The notes under the pieces are model-generated. The model had not been told where the DNA came from. It did no database searches and was given only the letters and a program-made list of their open reading frames with translations. Positions 61,854 through 64,000 of a stretch of DNA of 64,000 nt are shown one piece after another (within the stretch, counting starts at the first letter, position 1; every line of letters starts with the position of its first letter). A program made the position numbers and the translations under genes. The stretch spans positions 1,612,001 to 1,676,000 of the forward strand of contig CAMZOI010000001.1 of NCBI GenBank assembly GCA_947331495.1, read 5' to 3'. This DNA is from Erythrobacteraceae bacterium Alg239-R51 (GTDB taxonomy: Bacteria > Pseudomonadota > Alphaproteobacteria > Sphingomonadales > Sphingomonadaceae).

Positions 61854-62701
61854 TCGGCTTTCAGTTCCATTGCGCGTGCGTAGAGCGTCTTGCGGTCGCG
61901 ACCCGTTGCCTTTGCTACATGGGCCGCGGCTTGCGAAGTCTTCATCGTCTGCAAGGCTTGACGCAAGAGCAGATCGGTATCGAGTTGGCTCGCCTCCACT
62001 TCGACCGGGGGTTCGATCAGCAGGACGATCTCTCCCTTCGGGGGGTTGGCTTCGAAGTGAGCCATCAGACCAGCGGGCAGGCCACGTCGCATGTCTTCGT
62101 ACAGTTTCGTCAACTCCCGGCCCACGGCAACTTCGCGATCGGGCAGCACGGCATCGATCGCGGCGAGGCTTTTGGTCAATCGCGGAGCGGTTTCGTAGAA
62201 GACCAGCGTTGCGTTAACCCCGCCGAGTTCTTCGAGAACCGCGCGCCGAGCCTTGTCCTTGGCCGGCAAAAAGCCTGCGAACAGGAACCGGTCATTGGGC
62301 AGCCCCGATAAGGACAGACCCATTACCGCCGCGCACGGCCCCGGGATCGCCGTTACTGCTATCCCTTCCCCCCGGCAGTCGTTCACCAGGCGATAGCCCG
62401 GATCGCTGACAAGCGGAGTGCCGGCATCGCTGACCAGTGCGACGGCACGTGAGCGCATCGATTCGACCAGTCTCGTACGATCGCGGTGTTCGCTGTGATC
62501 GTCATAGCGCCACAACGGTTTCGAGATGCCGAGGTGCTTCATCAGCTTGCCGGTGACGCGCGTATCTTCGCAGGCCACGCCATCGCACTTGCGCAGCACA
62601 TCGATGGCGCGCAGAGTGATATCGCCGAGGTTGCCGATTGGCGTGGCGACGATATAGAGGCCCGGCGCAAGGGAATGTTCGGAGTGGGGTTGGTCGCTCA
62701 C
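61850..62701 (-). CDS. rsmI: 16S rRNA 2'-O-methyltransferase RsmI
   Basis: 283 residues. Methylates C1402 of 16S rRNA on the ribose. PGLYIVATPIGNLGDITLRA, ACEDTRVTGKLMKHL, VSDAGTPLVSDPGYRLV, SGLPNDRFLFAGFLP. The start is GTG 62701 because GGGAGG lies just upstream; TTG 62737 would add 12 non-conserved residues. Divergent from the LpoA-like gene. Confidence 0.94.
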   Translation of the reverse strand: MSDQPHSEHSLAPGLYIVATPIGNLGDITLRAIDVLRKCDGVACEDTRVTGKLMKHLGISKPLWRYDDHSEHRDRTRLVESMRSRAVALVSDAGTPLVSDPGYRLVNDCRGEGIAVTAIPGPCAAVMGLSLSGLPNDRFLFAGFLPAKDKARRAVLEELGGVNATLVFYETAPRLTKSLAAIDAVLPDREVAVGRELTKLYEDMRRGLPAGLMAHFEANPPKGEIVLLIEPPVEVEASQLDTDLLLRQALQTMKTSQAAAHVAKATGRDRKTLYARAMELKAE

Positions 62702-62739
62702 GTACCTCCCATGAACTATCAGCAAGGGACGCCGCAAGG

Positions 62740-63900
62740 ATGAAGCGCTTCACGATCGGCCGCCGTGCCATTGTAACAGCCGGGCTGGCAGCCCTGCTTT
62801 CGGCCTGCTCGATCATTCCGAAGGGCGCTGAACGGCCCGCCCCTGTCGAACCGGTAGCGACGCCCGCACCGTCAGAGACGGCACTTCCCACCGATGAGAC
62901 ACGGCATCGGGTCGCCTTGCTTGTGCCGATGTCGGGCGAGAACGGGCGCGTGGGGCAGGCGATCGCGAATGCGACCACGATGGCGATCCTCGATACCAGC
63001 GCCGACAATCTTCGCATAACGACCTACGATACCGCGACCGGCCCGGAAGAGGCCGCACGACAGGCTATCGCCGAAGGAAACAAGCTTATCCTCGGTCCAC
63101 TGATGGGCACGAATATTCCTTCGGTGCTGGCAGAAGCGCGGCCTGCGAATATTCCGGTCATTTCTTTTTCCAACGATAGCAGTGCCGCCGGCCCCGACGT
63201 GTTCGTCATGGGGCACATCCCCGAGCAATCGATCATGCGCACCGTGCAATATGCCCGCTCGCGCGGTGCGCAGAACTTTGCGGTCATCGCGCCCGACGGG
63301 GCATATGGCATCCGGGCAGAGGAAGCGATGCGCCAGGCGGTCCGGGCCTACGGTGGCAACGTCGTGTGGACCGAACGCTACGACCGAGGAAACACTTCGA
63401 TTGTCAGCGCGGCTCAAAGGTTGAAAACGCACGGTGGCTATGATGCTGTGCTGATCGCCGACGGTCCTCGTCTTTCCGCCCAGGCAGCGGGCGTGCTCAA
63501 GCCGGGCGGCTCGGGGGCTATTCAACTGCTTGGCACCGAACTATGGAGCGGCGAAAGTTCGGTCACACGTGCCTCGGCGCTAGACGGGGCATTGTTCTCG
63601 GCCGTACCCGACAATCGGTACCGTCAGTTCGTCAACAGTTACGAGGCACGATTCGGCACACAGCCCTACCGTATTGCGACGCTGGGCTACGACGCGGTCC
63701 TGCTGACCTTGCGCGTGGCGCGCGATTGGCGCGTCGGTCGCGATTTTCCGCTCGACGAGTTGCGGAGCGAGGATGGTTTTCTCGGTCTCGACGGGGCCTT
63801 CCGCTTCCAGCGCAATGGCGCGGTAGAGCGAGCGTTCGAAGTCCGCCAGGTGCGCGACGACGAGGTCATCGTGGTTGATGCTGCGCCGTCATCCTTCTGA
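62740..63900 (+). CDS. Penicillin-binding protein activator (LpoA-like lipoprotein)
   Basis: 386 residues. Lipoprotein signal MKRFTIGRRAIVTAGLAALL with lipobox LSAC (Cys23), a Pro-rich linker, then a periplasmic-binding-like domain (HRVALLVPMSGENGRVGQAI, ITTYDTATGPEEAARQAI, LGPLMGTNIPSVLAEARP). Similar proteins next to rsmI are annotated as LpoA-type activators of PBP1A. ATG 62740. The arrangement LpoA-like/rsmI-yraN-gshB is conserved in many proteobacteria. Confidence 0.88.
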   Translation: MKRFTIGRRAIVTAGLAALLSACSIIPKGAERPAPVEPVATPAPSETALPTDETRHRVALLVPMSGENGRVGQAIANATTMAILDTSADNLRITTYDTATGPEEAARQAIAEGNKLILGPLMGTNIPSVLAEARPANIPVISFSNDSSAAGPDVFVMGHIPEQSIMRTVQYARSRGAQNFAVIAPDGAYGIRAEEAMRQAVRAYGGNVVWTERYDRGNTSIVSAAQRLKTHGGYDAVLIADGPRLSAQAAGVLKPGGSGAIQLLGTELWSGESSVTRASALDGALFSAVPDNRYRQFVNSYEARFGTQPYRIATLGYDAVLLTLRVARDWRVGRDFPLDELRSEDGFLGLDGAFRFQRNGAVERAFEVRQVRDDEVIVVDAAPSSF

Positions 63901-63958
63901 TAGCGCGGATAACACCGGGCAGGAGCTTGTAGCAGCGCAGACCCGCGCGATATAGCTG

Positions 63959-64000
63959 ATGAACATGTCCGACGATCTCTTCGACAACACGCCCACATCC
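63959..64000 (+). CDS. parE: DNA topoisomerase IV subunit B, first 14 codons
   Basis: ATG 63959 (or in-frame ATG 63965) opens the frame MNMSDDLFDNTPTS, which matches the N-terminus I expect of sphingomonad ParE (MSDDLFDNTP). Everything else lies beyond base 64000. Identified from only 14 residues, so this call is weak. 58 bases separate it from the LpoA-like gene. Confidence 0.6.
   Translation, partial: MNMSDDLFDNTPTS

Overview
The window looks like chromosomal DNA of an alphaproteobacterium of the order Sphingomonadales, most likely in or near the Erythrobacteraceae. This rests on gene order and protein features, not on a database search. The supporting features are the dusB-ntrB-ntrC-ntrY-ntrX-hfq-hflX series, the fused IspDF enzyme, an Hfq made of two Sm repeats, the hrcA-rph-rdgB-hemW block, a PhaR regulator, and a HELTH-motif protein of a kind I associate with sphingomonads. 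The DNA is GC-rich, almost fully coding and housekeeping in character. I saw no phage, insertion sequence, CRISPR array, toxin-antitoxin pair or defence island.

Layout: 1-4 kb holds gyrA (3' end outside the window), an exported repeat-type protein and a NYN-domain protein. 4-6 kb is a bicarbonate module (beta-carbonic anhydrase, PII-like SbtB, SbtA transporter). 6-9 kb has lipA, a Coq10-like gene, pncC and ispDF. 9-18.4 kb is the nitrogen/redox signalling block dusB-ntrBC-ntrYX followed by double Hfq and HflX. 18.4-25.3 kb is one minus-strand run: dacC-tmk-holB-metG-tatD-MBL hydrolase-small membrane protein-mazG. 25.4-33 kb has a lytic transglycosylase, tRNA-Ser(TGA), a CPA2 antiporter, lpd (E3), a repeat-rich gap, a thioesterase, a lipoprotein and the pyruvate dehydrogenase E2. 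33-45 kb has a universal stress protein, a peroxiredoxin, rnr, an M28 peptidase, an archaeal-type proS, phaR, alr, an MFS transporter, an IscU-like protein, cvpA and radA. 45-55.8 kb has a patatin-like protein, dnaJ-dnaK behind a clear RpoH-type promoter, a copper chaperone, a DUF885 protein and grpE-hrcA. 55.8-64 kb has rph-rdgB, a CAP-domain protein, hemW-xerC, dedA, gshB-yraN-rsmI, an LpoA-like lipoprotein and the first codons of parE.

Functional links: lipA makes the lipoyl group used by the E2 enzyme, which lpd reoxidises. DnaK, DnaJ, GrpE and HrcA form the heat-shock set. NtrBC/NtrYX with Hfq is the main regulatory block.

No wholly new system stands out. The best leads are: the tandem Hfq; the SbtA-SbtB-carbonic anhydrase operon; three genes (holB, the antiporter, the HELTH protein) whose conserved N-termini have no ATG/GTG/TTG start but do have an ATA or CTG where the start should be, two of them in exact 4-base stop/start overlaps; and a 21-bp minisatellite beside an inverted repeat that supplies the stop codon of the thioesterase gene.
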